DNA of 64,000 nt, from contig JACVZY010000081.1 in the NCBI GenBank assembly GCA_014654705.1, forward strand, positions 62,001 to 126,000, given 5' to 3'. The DNA is from Ignavibacteria bacterium. Its GTDB lineage: Bacteria > Bacteroidota > Ignavibacteria > Kapaibacteriales > UBA4661. The notes beneath the pieces are model-generated. The model searched no databases and was not told the DNA's origin. It was given only the letters and a program-made list of their open reading frames with translations. Position 1 is the first letter of the stretch. Each line of letters starts with the position of its first letter. Positions 1 to 10,000 of this stretch are shown in pieces. A program made the translations under genes and the position numbers.

Positions 1-3000
1 ATGGAACAAGTGAAATTGCGTGGTCTGTCCGGAGCGCGTATTTCTGTTGTTCACGTGCCGTCGGGTACGCAGTACAACGCCATTGCTCGTTCGGATGGAA
101 ACTATAACTTGCGCGGGTTGCGTGTGGGTGGTCCTTACACGATTACCGTTACGTTGCTGGGCTATAAAAAAGAAGAATTGAAAGATATTACGCTGGGGTT
201 GGGTGAAAATCGCCGCGTGGATATTTCAATGATCGCACAAGAAGTAACATTGCAAGGTGTGCAGATAACCGCCAATCGTGAAAAGGCTGCCTCGCGCATT
301 GGTGCGGGGAGCGAGATTTCGACAGCACAGTTGGAACGTACGCCCAATATCTCGCGCTCATTCCAAGAAATGACCCGTACAAATCCCCTTGTCATCGGCT
401 CTAATGTTGGTGCAGGTGATAATGTGGGCGGTATAAACATTGCCGGGCAAAATAACCGTTACAATAATATCCAAGTGGACGGCGCGGTGATTAACGACCT
501 TTTTGGTCTTTCCAGCACAGGAGCGCCCGGCGGGCAGGCAGCAGCGCAGCCGATTAGCCTTGACGCGATTGAGCAAATGCAGGTCTCTGTAGCACCTTTC
601 GATGTACGCCAGAGCGGTTTCACCGGCGGCTTGGTGAATTCTGTAACGCGCTCCGGCACAAATACACTGACTGGTTCCGGATATGCACTCTACCGCAATC
701 AAGCATTGGCGGGGCTTAGTCCCAGTGAAAACGCCGCACAGCGCACACCACTTAGCACCTTTAGCGATTTCACTGTCGGTGCACGTTTAGGCGGAGCACT
801 GGTGCAAGACAAGCTCTTTTTCTTTGCGAATCTGGAAACACGACGCGTGTCCCAGCCTGCAGAATTATCTATCAATCAGCCGGGCGCAGCTGTAAATTTT
901 CCTGTGCCCCGCGCCACCATTGACCGTATTATTTCGATTGCGAAAACAAAGTACAATTACGATCCGGGCAATTACGACACTTTTACCGCGCAAATCGGCG
1001 ACGTGAAAGGTTTCTTGCGCCTCGACTGGAATATCTCCGATGAGCATCGCCTGACCGTGCGGCACAATATTGTCAGCGCGACGCAGGACAGAGGTGTGGA
1101 CAGAACACCTGCCAATCTCTCGCTTTCTGGCTTGAAGTACGTGTTTTCAAGCCTTCAAAACAACACCGTTGCGCAGTTGAATAGTAGCTTTGGAAGCGAT
1201 GCAGCAAACGAGTTTCGCGTTTCAATTATGAACGTAAACGACCGTCGTGGTGATTTTGCGGGTGGTGTGTTTCCGTTTGTTAGTATTGCTGCCGGTCCGA
1301 ATGGCGAGGTAGTAACAATGGGCGTAGAGCCGTTCTCGCAAGCCAATTCACTGAACCAAACGATTATCGAACTTACGGATGACTTTACGATGTTCTTGGG
1401 TAGTCACTCGCTTACTATTGGCACGCACAATGAATTTTACTCCTCAGCAAACGTTTTCTTCCCATGGTATTTTGGCAATTACCTCTTCGGTAGTGTGGAT
1501 GATTTCGAGAAAGGTGCACCCTTTGGCTACATAAACCGTTATAGCACCGATGTTGCAAAATATGGCAAAACACCAACGGCGAATTTTGCTTCGATTCAGC
1601 TTGGTTTGTATGTGCAGGACGAGTGGGACGTAAGCAAACTGCTTCGTATCACGATGGGTGTGCGCGGTGATATGTTCCTCCTGCCCACACAGCCGTATTT
1701 GAACCCCGCCGCACAGCAAGCATTTGGAAAGGCAACCAATGTTGTTCCTAATGCTGCGCTGCTCATTGCGCCGCGCATTGGGTTTGACCTCGATTTGTCC
1801 GACGGCAATCGCCAAACGAAACTGCGTGGCGGCTCAGGTGTCTTCAATGGTCGCTCGCCGCTTGTCTGGCTCTCGAATCAGTACAGCAATACAGGCGTTG
1901 ATATTTCCACGAATTTTATTTTTGACGGCTCGGTTACAAGCACACGCTATCCGGGGCAGTTTATGAATCCGAACAATCCGCCCGCACAGCAAAGCGGTTT
2001 GACTCCAGGCAACTACTTTGCAACCGTGAATTTCATTGACCCAAATTTCCGTCTGCCACAAACATGGCGTTCCAATATCGCATTTGAGCAGCAGCTTCCG
2101 CTTGGTTTCCTTGCTTCGATCGAAGGTATTTACTCGAAACTGTTCAATCAGCCTTTGTATCAAAACTTGCGCTTAGGCTCGTCAACGGCTAACGGCATTG
2201 ATGGTCGTCCGATTTTCAAACGTGATGGTGGCACAGGAGCTGTTGCTGGCAGCTTTGGGGATGCGTTTTACCTCACCAATACGCAAGAAGGGTATCAATT
2301 CAATATCGTAGCGCAAATTCAGAAGCCTATCGGCTACACGGGCGTAAAAGCAACGGATGATGAAAATCAAGTGTGGAAAAATTTCGGTATGAACCTCGCC
2401 TACACATATGGCGAATCATGGGATGTGAACTCAAATCCGGGATTCATCGCGGATGAAAATTTCTTCGTACCGTCGGTTGATCCGAATAAATTACCGCTCA
2501 CACGCTCTGTGTTTGATGTTCCGCACCGTTTGGTAGCATTCGTGTCGTATCGTTTTCAATACGGAGCAATCGAATCGCCATTTGCAACAACGGTGAGCCT
2601 TCGTTACGAAGGTCGCTCTGGCAGAACGTTCAGTTATGTCTATAACGGCGACCCCAATAATGCTGCGGGCTTGTTCGGTGAGCCTGTGAATCAGGCGCTG
2701 TTCTTTGTTCCACGCGACCGTAGTCAAGTATCTATGAGCGATGCAGGCTGGAGCGCGATGAATACGTTTATCACGAATGACCCCGTTTTAAGTCAATATC
2801 GTGGCAAGATTGTTGATAGAAATGCAGGTCGTGAGCCATGGGTAAATGAATTGGACTTGGCAGTTGTACAAGATATTCCAACAGGTGTTGGTCGTGTGCA
2901 GGTGACTGCAAATCTTTTTAACGTTCTCAATTTGTTGAATCCGGCATGGGGACACATTCAGTACGTTACACGTCCTTCGCAAGGCGATTTTAGCGGGCAG

Positions 3001-3150
3001 TCCCGCTACGGCTTGGCAAAATTCAATGGCTTCGAGTCTGATGGACGTATGAAACTTGAGTTCCAAAGCCCACAAGGCGGCACCGTCTTCGTGAAAGATA
3101 ACCTTCTTTCGCGCTGGCAGATGCAGATTGGACTTCGTTACACGTTTTAG
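1..3150 (+). CDS. TonB-dependent receptor with carboxypeptidase-regulatory-like domain, 5' end outside window
   Basis: Outer-membrane active transporter. Residues ~1-80 visible here look like the end of a carboxypeptidase-regulatory-like (CarboxypepD_reg) beta-sandwich (SGARISVVHVPSGTQY, then DGNYNLRGLRVGGPYTITV). A plug domain follows at ~105-215 and then a long beta-barrel ending in the terminal aromatic GLRYTF that is typical of outer-membrane barrels. No signal peptide precedes the regulatory domain, so the ATG at base 1 is very probably internal and the gene starts upstream. The overall form (large, Oar-like, plug with NRYNNIQVDGAVIND and a GGLVNSVTRSGTN segment) differs from the SusC form seen at 40.7 kb. 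The substrate is unknown; no SusD partner follows. A good intrinsic terminator lies 42 bp after the stop. Family assignment is firm, substrate is not. Confidence 0.9.
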   Translation: MEQVKLRGLSGARISVVHVPSGTQYNAIARSDGNYNLRGLRVGGPYTITVTLLGYKKEELKDITLGLGENRRVDISMIAQEVTLQGVQITANREKAASRIGAGSEISTAQLERTPNISRSFQEMTRTNPLVIGSNVGAGDNVGGINIAGQNNRYNNIQVDGAVINDLFGLSSTGAPGGQAAAQPISLDAIEQMQVSVAPFDVRQSGFTGGLVNSVTRSGTNTLTGSGYALYRNQALAGLSPSENAAQRTPLSTFSDFTVGARLGGALVQDKLFFFANLETRRVSQPAELSINQPGAAVNFPVPRATIDRIISIAKTKYNYDPGNYDTFTAQIGDVKGFLRLDWNISDEHRLTVRHNIVSATQDRGVDRTPANLSLSGLKYVFSSLQNNTVAQLNSSFGSDAANEFRVSIMNVNDRRGDFAGGVFPFVSIAAGPNGEVVTMGVEPFSQANSLNQTIIELTDDFTMFLGSHSLTIGTHNEFYSSANVFFPWYFGNYLFGSVDDFEKGAPFGYINRYSTDVAKYGKTPTANFASIQLGLYVQDEWDVSKLLRITMGVRGDMFLLPTQPYLNPAAQQAFGKATNVVPNAALLIAPRIGFDLDLSDGNRQTKLRGGSGVFNGRSPLVWLSNQYSNTGVDISTNFIFDGSVTSTRYPGQFMNPNNPPAQQSGLTPGNYFATVNFIDPNFRLPQTWRSNIAFEQQLPLGFLASIEGIYSKLFNQPLYQNLRLGSSTANGIDGRPIFKRDGGTGAVAGSFGDAFYLTNTQEGYQFNIVAQIQKPIGYTGVKATDDENQVWKNFGMNLAYTYGESWDVNSNPGFIADENFFVPSVDPNKLPLTRSVFDVPHRLVAFVSYRFQYGAIESPFATTVSLRYEGRSGRTFSYVYNGDPNNAAGLFGEPVNQALFFVPRDRSQVSMSDAGWSAMNTFITNDPVLSQYRGKIVDRNAGREPWVNELDLAVVQDIPTGVGRVQVTANLFNVLNLLNPAWGHIQYVTRPSQGDFSGQSRYGLAKFNGFESDGRMKLEFQSPQGGTVFVKDNLLSRWQMQIGLRYTF

Positions 3151-3191
3151 AAGTATGATAGGCATTTAGACTTTTTCTTCTTGATTTTTTC

Positions 3192-3225
3192 AATGGCTTC
3201 AGTACACAGACTGGAGCCATTTTTT
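3192..3225 (+). terminator. Rho-independent terminator after the TonB receptor
   Basis: Stem AATGGCTTCAGT / ACTGGAGCCATT (12 pairs, one G-T wobble) with a 6-nt loop at 3204-3209, followed by a T run from 3221. It separates the receptor from the permease gene. Confidence 0.8.
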
Positions 3226-3320
3226 GTACATTTTTTTCGCGCTGCGCTATTCCGTTTGCGCTTCTAACGAAGAAAATGTAAGTTCCTGTCCACTCATTAT
3301 TCCATTTGTTGTTTTTGCTC

Positions 3321-4070
3321 ATGTTCTACTTCATCATTGCTTGCATCGGTGGCGCTATCGGCTTTAGTGCTGGGCTTTTTGGAATTGGCGGGGCGCTCAT
3401 TGCTACACCGCTCTTGAAGATTTTTCTGGGTTTGTCGCCTATGCTGGCGTTGGCTACGCCGCTTCCGTCGGCGCTTCCATCGGCAATATCCGGCACCATT
3501 GCGTATTACCGCGAGAAACTTATCCAATTCGATGTCGTCAAGTGGGTGCTTTTAGGAGCTGTTCCGGCAAATATTGTGGGTACGTGGCTTACTAAACTCA
3601 TTGCAGGGGAAGCAATGATGCTCTACACGGGAGGTTTTATGCTGCTTGTGGGCGCAACATTTTTTGTTCGGGGATGGCTTTTGGCTGAATCGCAGAGAGA
3701 AGAGAATTTTACGCCTATAAGTCTTGTGCTGACAGGCGCTTTTGCTGGATTTCTTTCCGGTTTCCTTGCCATCGGCGGCGGCTTGGTGATGGTTCCTGCG
3801 TTTGTGCGGGTCAATGGGATGAAATTCAAACAAGCCACCGCAACCTCGCTTTTTTGTGTGGCTATTCTTGCCATTCCCGCCACTATCGGACACTGGATGC
3901 TGGGGCATATTGATTGGTTCATAGCGCTGGCGCTGATGATTACCTCTACACCAATGTCATTTCTGGGAGCACGGCTGGCTATCAAACTCCGCAACCGCAC
4001 ACTGGAGCGAATTTACGGGACTGCGATGATTGTTTTTGCCATATACTTCCTTTACCGTCAGTTCTCATGA
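3321..4070 (+). CDS. TauE/SafE family sulfite/anion exporter-type permease
   Basis: A 249-residue polytopic inner-membrane protein. The N-terminal half carries the family hallmark glycine-rich helix (GGAIGFSAGLFGIGGALIATP), and the second half repeats it as FAGFLSGFLAIGGGLVMVPAF, giving the inverted two-fold repeat expected for TauE/SafE permeases with about eight membrane helices. Family members move sulfite, sulfoacetate or other small organosulfur anions; nothing here fixes the substrate. The reading frame is open from a TTG at 3306, but the ATG at 3321 gives a normal N-terminus and is preferred. It stands alone between a terminator and a large hairpin, so it is probably monocistronic. Family call is strong, substrate unknown. 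Confidence 0.88.
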   Translation: MFYFIIACIGGAIGFSAGLFGIGGALIATPLLKIFLGLSPMLALATPLPSALPSAISGTIAYYREKLIQFDVVKWVLLGAVPANIVGTWLTKLIAGEAMMLYTGGFMLLVGATFFVRGWLLAESQREENFTPISLVLTGAFAGFLSGFLAIGGGLVMVPAFVRVNGMKFKQATATSLFCVAILAIPATIGHWMLGHIDWFIALALMITSTPMSFLGARLAIKLRNRTLERIYGTAMIVFAIYFLYRQFS

Positions 4071-4071
4071 T

Positions 4072-4136
4072 TGCCCAAGCATTACACAGCCTAAGCATTA
4101 CGTTGTGCAATGCTTAGGCTGTGTAATGCTTAGGCA
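4072..4136 (+). repeat. Long near-perfect inverted repeat downstream of the permease gene
   Basis: Two 28-nt arms (4072-4099 and 4109-4136) are complementary except at one position, with a 9-nt loop at 4100-4108. The left arm starts 2 nt after the permease stop codon. Each arm itself contains the motif AAGCATTA twice. There is no T run, so it is either a strong mRNA 3'-end stabiliser or terminator-like hairpin, or a REP-like element; copies elsewhere in the genome would decide. Confidence 0.85.
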
Positions 4137-4158
4137 GCGTATCGTCACAATTTATGTG

Positions 4159-4166
4159 TATATTTG
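4159..4166 (+). promoter_or_regulatory. Bacteroidota-type -7 promoter element upstream of the SDR gene
   Basis: TATATTTG matches the TAnnTTTG -7 consensus exactly and is followed by CACC. It lies 50 bp before the dehydrogenase ATG. No convincing TTTG -33 box is visible about 20 bp upstream, so this is a moderate call. Confidence 0.45.
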
Positions 4167-4216
4167 CACCATGTTAAACAACATATGATTCTCTCCATTC
4201 ACAAACGTCAGTAATA

Positions 4217-5080
4217 ATGAGCCTTTCAGGAAACAACTTTTCAGGAACAGAACTTTCGGGAAAAATATGCCTCGTCACTGGTGCAACCTCCGGTATTGGT
4301 AAAGAAACCGCTCGTGCGCTTGCAGCGATGGGCGCTCACGTTGTCATTGCCGCACGGAATATTGAACTGGCTGAAAGAGTAAAACAAGAATTTATCACCA
4401 CAACGGGAAACACGAGCATTGATGTGATGCTGTGCGATTTTGTTTCTTTTGCGTCCATTATGACGTTCGCAAAATCTTTCAAAGCAAAGTACAACCGTTT
4501 GCACATTCTCGTCAATAACGCTGGGCTGATGGAACGCGAGCGCAAAGTCTCGCGTGATGGCATCGAACTGACTTTTGCAGTGAATCATCTTGCGCCGTTT
4601 CTGCTCACAAAACTGCTTCTTGATACCATCAAAGCAAGTGCACCGGCACGGATTGTCAACGTTTCTTCGGATGCGCACAAGGGAGCAGTAATAAATTTTG
4701 AGGACATCGAAGGAAAGAAGAGTTTTAGCGGTTGGAAAGCCTACGGGCAGTCCAAACTTGCCAACATTCTCTTTACGCGCCATCTGGCTACGATGCTGCG
4801 GGGGAACGGTGTAACGGTGAACTGTCTGCATCCGGGAGTAGTAGCGACGGGCTTTTTTGAGTTCCTTCCCGCGCCCGTGCAATTTATAGCAAAAATCTTT
4901 ATGCTTACGCCCGAAAAAGGTGCAGAAACATCAATTTATCTTGCCTCGTCACCGGAGGTGGAAAATATCAGTGGAGAATACTTTAACAAGAAAAAAATTG
5001 CTCTTACGTCTCTACAAGCACAAGATGCTGACGTTGCTGAACGCTTATGGCAGGTCAGTGAAGAATATTTGAGCGTATAA
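4217..5080 (+). CDS. Short-chain dehydrogenase/reductase, retinol-dehydrogenase-like
   Basis: A 287-residue cytoplasmic NAD(P)-dependent oxidoreductase with a single Rossmann fold. Visible motifs: cofactor loop TGATSGIG at residues 21-28, NNAG at 100-103, serine region VNVSSDAH around 150, and the catalytic YxxxK as Y176/K180 (YGQSK). The region after the active site (VTVNCLHPGVVATGF) is the usual SDR cofactor segment. Length and motif spacing resemble the retinol dehydrogenase/WWOX-type SDRs, whose bacterial members have mostly unknown substrates. It is followed after 17 bp by the metallophosphoesterase gene, so the two are probably co-transcribed. The fold and reaction class are certain; the substrate is not predictable. 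Confidence 0.9.
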   Translation: MSLSGNNFSGTELSGKICLVTGATSGIGKETARALAAMGAHVVIAARNIELAERVKQEFITTTGNTSIDVMLCDFVSFASIMTFAKSFKAKYNRLHILVNNAGLMERERKVSRDGIELTFAVNHLAPFLLTKLLLDTIKASAPARIVNVSSDAHKGAVINFEDIEGKKSFSGWKAYGQSKLANILFTRHLATMLRGNGVTVNCLHPGVVATGFFEFLPAPVQFIAKIFMLTPEKGAETSIYLASSPEVENISGEYFNKKKIALTSLQAQDADVAERLWQVSEEYLSV

Positions 5081-5097
5081 CGTTTTTCACTCTATCC

Positions 5098-6357
5098 ATG
5101 TCCCTTTTTCTTCGATTTTCCTTGTTGTGCGTGTTTGTTCTTGCCTTAGATTGGTACTTCTTTCACGCCATCAGCCATTTTATTCGCACCTTCTCTCCCA
5201 CCAAGCGCAGCGTCATTACGTGGTCGTACTGGTCGCTCACGGCATTAACACTGGTGTTAATCCTGCTGCCCCTTGCCTATCCCTACCAAAACTGGTCGCA
5301 GTTTACGCGGGTATATCTTGTAAGCCTTGTGCTAGTTATTAGCCTTTCCAAACTTATCGGCTCCGTGTTTTTGCTCGTGGACGATGCCTTGCGCTTAGGC
5401 GAATGGGCATGGCTCAAGGGATCCGCACTACGAGGCGCTCCCCATCTCGCACATGGAGTTCCGCCGATTAGCCGAAAAATGTTTCTGACAAACCTTGCAC
5501 TTGTAGCTGCAGCACTGCCTTTTGGCAGTTTCCTCTACGGTATGGTGCGTGGAGCATTCAATTACAAAGTGCATCGTGTAAAAGTTACACTCCCACATTT
5601 GCCTGATTCCTTCAATGGTCTCACGATAGTCCAGATTTCTGATTTGCACATTGGGAGTTTTGTATCTAGCGAGCCGTTGGAGCGAGCTTTTGAGATTATC
5701 AATGCCCAGAAGCCCGATGTTATCTTCTTTACGGGGGATTTGGTGAACAACCTTTCCACCGAAGTTGACCCACACTTAGACGTACTCAAAAAACTTCGCG
5801 CGCCGATGGGCGTTTTCTCCACAATTGGCAACCACGACTATGGCGATTATGTGCAGTGGGACAGCAAAGAAGAAAAACACGCCAACTTCGAGCGTTTGAA
5901 AAGTTTACACAAAGAAATTGGCTGGGATTTGCTGATGAATGAGCACCGCATCTTGGAGCGCGGCGGCGAAAAAATTGCTGTTATCGGGATTGAAAATTGG
6001 GGCGCAGCTATGAATTTCCCTAAGCGTGGCGACCTTCCTCGTGCGCACAAGGGCACGGAGTCTGTTCCCGTGAAACTTCTTCTCTCCCACGACCCTAGTC
6101 ATTGGGAAGCACAAGTGCGCAAGGAATTTTCCGACGTGGATATTATGTTTTCCGGGCATACGCACGGCGCACAGTTTGGCGTGGAAATCCCCGGCTTTCG
6201 CTGGAGTCCCGTGCAGTATTTCTACAAACAGTGGGCTGGTTTGTACAATCAAGGCAAACAGTACCTCTATGTCAATCGCGGTCTAGGCTTTCTCGGCTAT
6301 CCTGGACGCGTCGGGATTTCACCCGAAATAACGGTGATGGAACTGCGTAAAGCGTAA
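5098..6357 (+). CDS. Membrane-anchored metallophosphoesterase (YkuE/YaeI-like)
   Basis: A 419-residue protein with about four hydrophobic helices in residues 1-160 and a calcineurin-like phosphoesterase domain after ~170. Metal-binding motifs are complete: D182-x-H184 (SDLHIG), D214 (TGDLVNN), N245-H246-D247 (GNHDYGD) and H354/H356 (SGHTHGAQ). The domain is probably bound to the inner membrane. Related YkuE/YaeI-type enzymes act on phosphodiester or lipid-linked substrates such as UDP-diacylglucosamine-like compounds, but this assignment cannot be made from sequence alone. It sits 17 bp after the SDR gene, suggesting one transcription unit. Four N-terminal helices are more than YaeI carries and are typical of the larger membrane-fused subgroup. 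Confidence 0.9.
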   Translation: MSLFLRFSLLCVFVLALDWYFFHAISHFIRTFSPTKRSVITWSYWSLTALTLVLILLPLAYPYQNWSQFTRVYLVSLVLVISLSKLIGSVFLLVDDALRLGEWAWLKGSALRGAPHLAHGVPPISRKMFLTNLALVAAALPFGSFLYGMVRGAFNYKVHRVKVTLPHLPDSFNGLTIVQISDLHIGSFVSSEPLERAFEIINAQKPDVIFFTGDLVNNLSTEVDPHLDVLKKLRAPMGVFSTIGNHDYGDYVQWDSKEEKHANFERLKSLHKEIGWDLLMNEHRILERGGEKIAVIGIENWGAAMNFPKRGDLPRAHKGTESVPVKLLLSHDPSHWEAQVRKEFSDVDIMFSGHTHGAQFGVEIPGFRWSPVQYFYKQWAGLYNQGKQYLYVNRGLGFLGYPGRVGISPEITVMELRKA

Positions 6358-6383
6358 GAACAGTGTTTGAGTGGTGAGTTGAT

Positions 6384-6411
6384 ATTTACATTCTGTTTTT
6401 CAGAAGTAAAT
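6384..6411 (+). terminator. Possible terminator hairpin after the phosphoesterase gene
   Basis: ATTTAC-A-TTCTG, a five-T loop, then CAGAA-GTAAAT form an 11-pair stem with one bulged A. Downstream sequence is AT-rich but has no immediate T run, so termination is uncertain. Confidence 0.4.
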
Positions 6412-6470
6412 GTTGAAGTCATTTGTAAATTTTTTCCGAAGTTCTCAGCGGAGTGAGGAAAGGTGAATGC

Positions 6471-6501
6471 TTTGAAAGCTGCGATATTTTTTCTATATTG
6501 G
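6471..6501 (+). promoter_or_regulatory. Bacteroidota-type promoter before the metal-efflux operon
   Basis: TTTG at 6471-6474, a 19-nt spacer, then TATATTGG at 6494-6501 (one mismatch to TAnnTTTG). Box identity and spacing agree with the known Bacteroidota housekeeping consensus. The start codon at 6506 lies only 4 nt beyond the -7 box, implying a leaderless or nearly leaderless transcript if this promoter is used. Confidence 0.5.
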
Positions 6502-6505
6502 TAGT

Positions 6506-6898
6506 ATGCTTCACCGCTTCACTTCCATATTGCTTGTTGTATGCCTCAGCGCTAGTACGCTCGCTCCATTTTCCGACGGTACGGAAATTGAGCGTTTTTC
6601 GCGCCTGATTGAGCATTTTCAGGAACACCAGCAAAGTGAAGAAATTAGTTTTGTCAACTTTCTGCTTCTGCATTACAGCCCTTTCTCGCAGCACTCCACC
6701 TCGAATGATCATCATTCGCTGCCGTTCCATTCTCCACTTACGTCCGCCCATAGTTCCACGACCATATATGTTCCCGTTCTTGCGGGCTTTATCGTAACGA
6801 CTCCCCTGCAAACATTCCAAACATTTCTTCCAGCTTTGCCTCGCTCGCACGCCTTTCTCCTGTACACTTCTATCTTTCAGCCACCTAAGATTTCCTAG
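6506..6898 (+). CDS. Small secreted histidine-rich protein preceding the metal RND pump
   Basis: A 130-residue protein with an N-terminal hydrophobic segment (residues 1-20) that looks like a signal peptide or membrane anchor. A His/Ser-rich stretch follows around residues 57-83 (HYSPFSQHS, NDHHSLPFHS), and the C-terminus ends IFQPPKIS. I do not recognise a named family. Small proteins with a histidine patch and a similar ...PPK tail are, from memory, common next to heavy-metal efflux genes in Bacteroidota, which fits its place 168 bp before the CusA-type gene. A periplasmic metal-binding or sensing role is plausible inference only. An opposite-strand frame over the same bases (6419-7033) has no protein-like features. 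Confidence 0.6.
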   Translation: MLHRFTSILLVVCLSASTLAPFSDGTEIERFSRLIEHFQEHQQSEEISFVNFLLLHYSPFSQHSTSNDHHSLPFHSPLTSAHSSTTIYVPVLAGFIVTTPLQTFQTFLPALPRSHAFLLYTSIFQPPKIS

Positions 6899-7066
6899 GC
6901 TCTCCTTCTCGCACATCATCATCTGTTCAAAAACAGTGTGATTTTTCTGACTGTAATGCTCCATACTGTGGCATTGCATAGTCTTGTTTTCATGCCCACT
7001 TATTACTCTCTGTGAGGCGAGCCCGCGCTTCATTATACCACATCTTTTACCATTGAACTCTGCACT

Positions 7067-10000
7067 ATGCTTGACCGTGTTATTTCATTTTCAATTCGCA
7101 ATAAGCTCATCGTTGCCATGCTCACGCTTGCGCTTGTGGCGTGGGGTGTCTATTCGGTTATTCAGCTGCCGATAGATGCTGTACCGGATATAACGAACAA
7201 CCAAGTACAAATAATTACTCGCAGTCCGTCGCTGGCGGCGCAAGAAATTGAGCGTCTTATTACGTTTCCGGTGGAACAATCCTTGGCAACTATTCCCGGA
7301 CGTGAGGAAATACGCTCCTTTTCGCGTTTTGGATTGTCAGTTGTTACCATTGTTTTCAAAGAACATATTGATGTTTATTGGGCGCGGCAGCAAGTTTCCG
7401 AACGCATCAAGGAAGCCACTCTGCAGATTCCGAAAGGGATAGGCTCGCCGGAGATAGCGCCCGTTACCACAGGGCTGGGAGAAATTTATCAATACGTCCT
7501 CCAGCCCAAGCATGGATTTGAAGATAAATTTTCCTTGATGGACTTGCGCTCCGTCCAAGACTGGATTATTCGCCGTAGGCTGCTTGGAACCGAGGGTGTA
7601 GCAGATATTAGCAGCTTTGGCGGGCACTTGAAGCAATACGAAATTGCGCTTCATCCCGACCGCCTCCGTGCTTTGAACATAAGCACAGGCGATGTGTTTA
7701 CTGCATTGGAGCGGAACAACCAAAACACGGGCGGGGCATATATTGACAAAAGTCCGCAGGCGTATTTGATTCGGACAGAAGGCATGGCGCGAACAGCCGA
7801 CGACCTCGGTAAAATTGCCGTCAAGACAAGTACAGACGGCATTCCCGTTCTCATTCGAGATGTGGCGACGGTGCAATTCGGCAGTGCAATTCGCTACGGC
7901 GCAATGACACGCACCGCCGCAAATGAGCCAAGAAATGGCGAGGCAGTGGGCGGTATTGTGATGATGCTCAAAGGTGAAAATTCTTCCAAAGTAATTGCGA
8001 ACGTGAAAGAACGTATCACGGAAATTAACGCCTCGCTACCCGAAGGACTTGAAATTATCCCGTTTCTTGACAGAACAAAACTGGTCAAGAGCGCCATTGC
8101 GACTGTGGCAACGAATCTTGCCGAAGGCGCTTTGATTGTGGTGTGCGTACTTGTGCTGTTTTTGGGCAATGTTCGTGCGGGTTTGGTGGTGGCTTCTGCC
8201 ATTCCCCTCTCGCTTCTTTTTGCCATTTCACTGATGAATCTCTTCGGTGTGTCGGGTAATCTCATGTCTCTTGGAGCGATTGACTTCGGTATTATAGTGG
8301 ATGGGGCGGTAATTATTGTGGAAGCCACTCTGCATCATCTGCATCAGCCAAAAATATTTGACCGCTTGAAAAATCGTCTCACGCAAGCCGAAATGGACGA
8401 AGAAGTATTTCAGTCCGCTTCCAAGATTCGTTCCTCGGCTGCTTTTGGAGAAGTGATTATCCTGATTGTCTATTTACCGATTCTTGCGCTTGTGGGTGTG
8501 GAGGGGAAAATGTTTCGCCCGATGGCGCAAACAGTAGCGTTTGCGATTTTGGGTGCATTTGTTTTGTCCCTGACGTATATCCCCATGATGTCGGCACTCT
8601 TTTTGAACAAAACACTTTCCACAAAACAGAACGTTGCCGACCGCATGATGGCATTTTTTCGGCGCGTGTATTCGCCCGTACTTTTGTGGGCGCTTGACCG
8701 CAAAAGTATTGTCGTAGGAGTGTCGCTGGCGCTCTTCATCGGCGCAGTAGCTCTTTTCCTTGTGATGGGTGGGGAATTTATTCCAACGCTTGACGAAGGG
8801 GATTTTGCCGTTGAAACCCGCACCATGACTGGTTCTTCACTTTCACATACGGTAGAAACAACATTGCAGGCGGGTAGAATTTTGACAAAGCAATTTCCCG
8901 AGGTTACCGAAGTTGTGGGCAAAATCGGCTCCAGCGAAATTCCCACCGACCCCATGCCCATTGAAGCCGCCGACCTTATTGTCGTCCTGAAGCCGCGCAG
9001 CGAATGGACAAGCGCCCACTCACGCGACGAACTAGCCGAAAAAATGCAGCACGCCCTTGAAGCAATACCCGGCGTGGAATTTGGCTTTCAGCAGCCAATA
9101 CAAATGCGCTTTAATGAGCTGATTACCGGCGCAAAACAAGACGTGGTGCTCAAAATTTACGGTGAAGACTTGGAGGTACTTGCCGAACAGGCGGCAAAAG
9201 TGGGAAAAATAACGGCGGGCATACAGGGTGCGACCGATTTATACGTTGAGCGCGTTACGGGCTTGTCGCAAATCGTCGTGCGGCTACAGCGTGAGGAATT
9301 AGCACGCTTCGGCGTGGCGGTGGACGACATCAATCAGGCGGTTCGCACGGCATTTGCAGGCGACGTAGCCGGACAAATGTTTGAGAACGAGCGCCGATAC
9401 GACCTCGTTGTACGCTTGGACACCGCAAGAAGGAAGACACTGGAGGACGTGCAAAATCTTCTTATCACCACGCCCGGAGGCAATCACGTTCCCTTGCGGC
9501 AGCTTGCTTCCGTTCGCATGGAACTTGGACCAAACCAAATCCAGCGCGAAGATACCAAGCGTCGTATTATGGTCGGTTTCAACGTCCGCAACCGTGATGT
9601 GGAGAGCATCGTGAATGAACTCCGCAGCATCATTCAAGCCCAAGTAAAATTGCCCGCAGGTTATTACATCACCTACGGCGGCAGTTTTGAAAATTTGGTC
9701 GAAGCTAAAAAGCGTCTCTCGGTCGCTGTGCCGATTGCGTTGCTTCTTATTTTCACGCTTCTGTACTTTACCTTTCGTTCCGTCAAGTATGGGCTGCTCA
9801 TTTTTACTGCCATTCCGCTTTCGGCAATCGGCGGCGTGGTAGCGTTGTGGCTGCGTGGAATGCCGTTTTCTATTTCCGCAGGCATCGGGTTTATAGCGCT
9901 TTTCGGCGTGGCGGTGCTCAATGGCATTGTTCTGGTCGGCTATTTTAATCGTTTGAAAGAGGAAGGTATGACTGAACTCCGCGAAATCGTCCTGCACGGC

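Noticed and set aside
3259-3271. Similar TTCTAACGA strings upstream of the permease gene and at ~46771 upstream of the alpha-2-macroglobulin gene
   Set aside because: Too short to claim a shared promoter, with no consistent -35 box.
6419-7033. 204-codon minus-strand frame opposite the His-rich protein
   Set aside because: No signal peptide or domain, and it would overlap the metal operon promoter; the plus-strand frame has a signal peptide and fits the operon.
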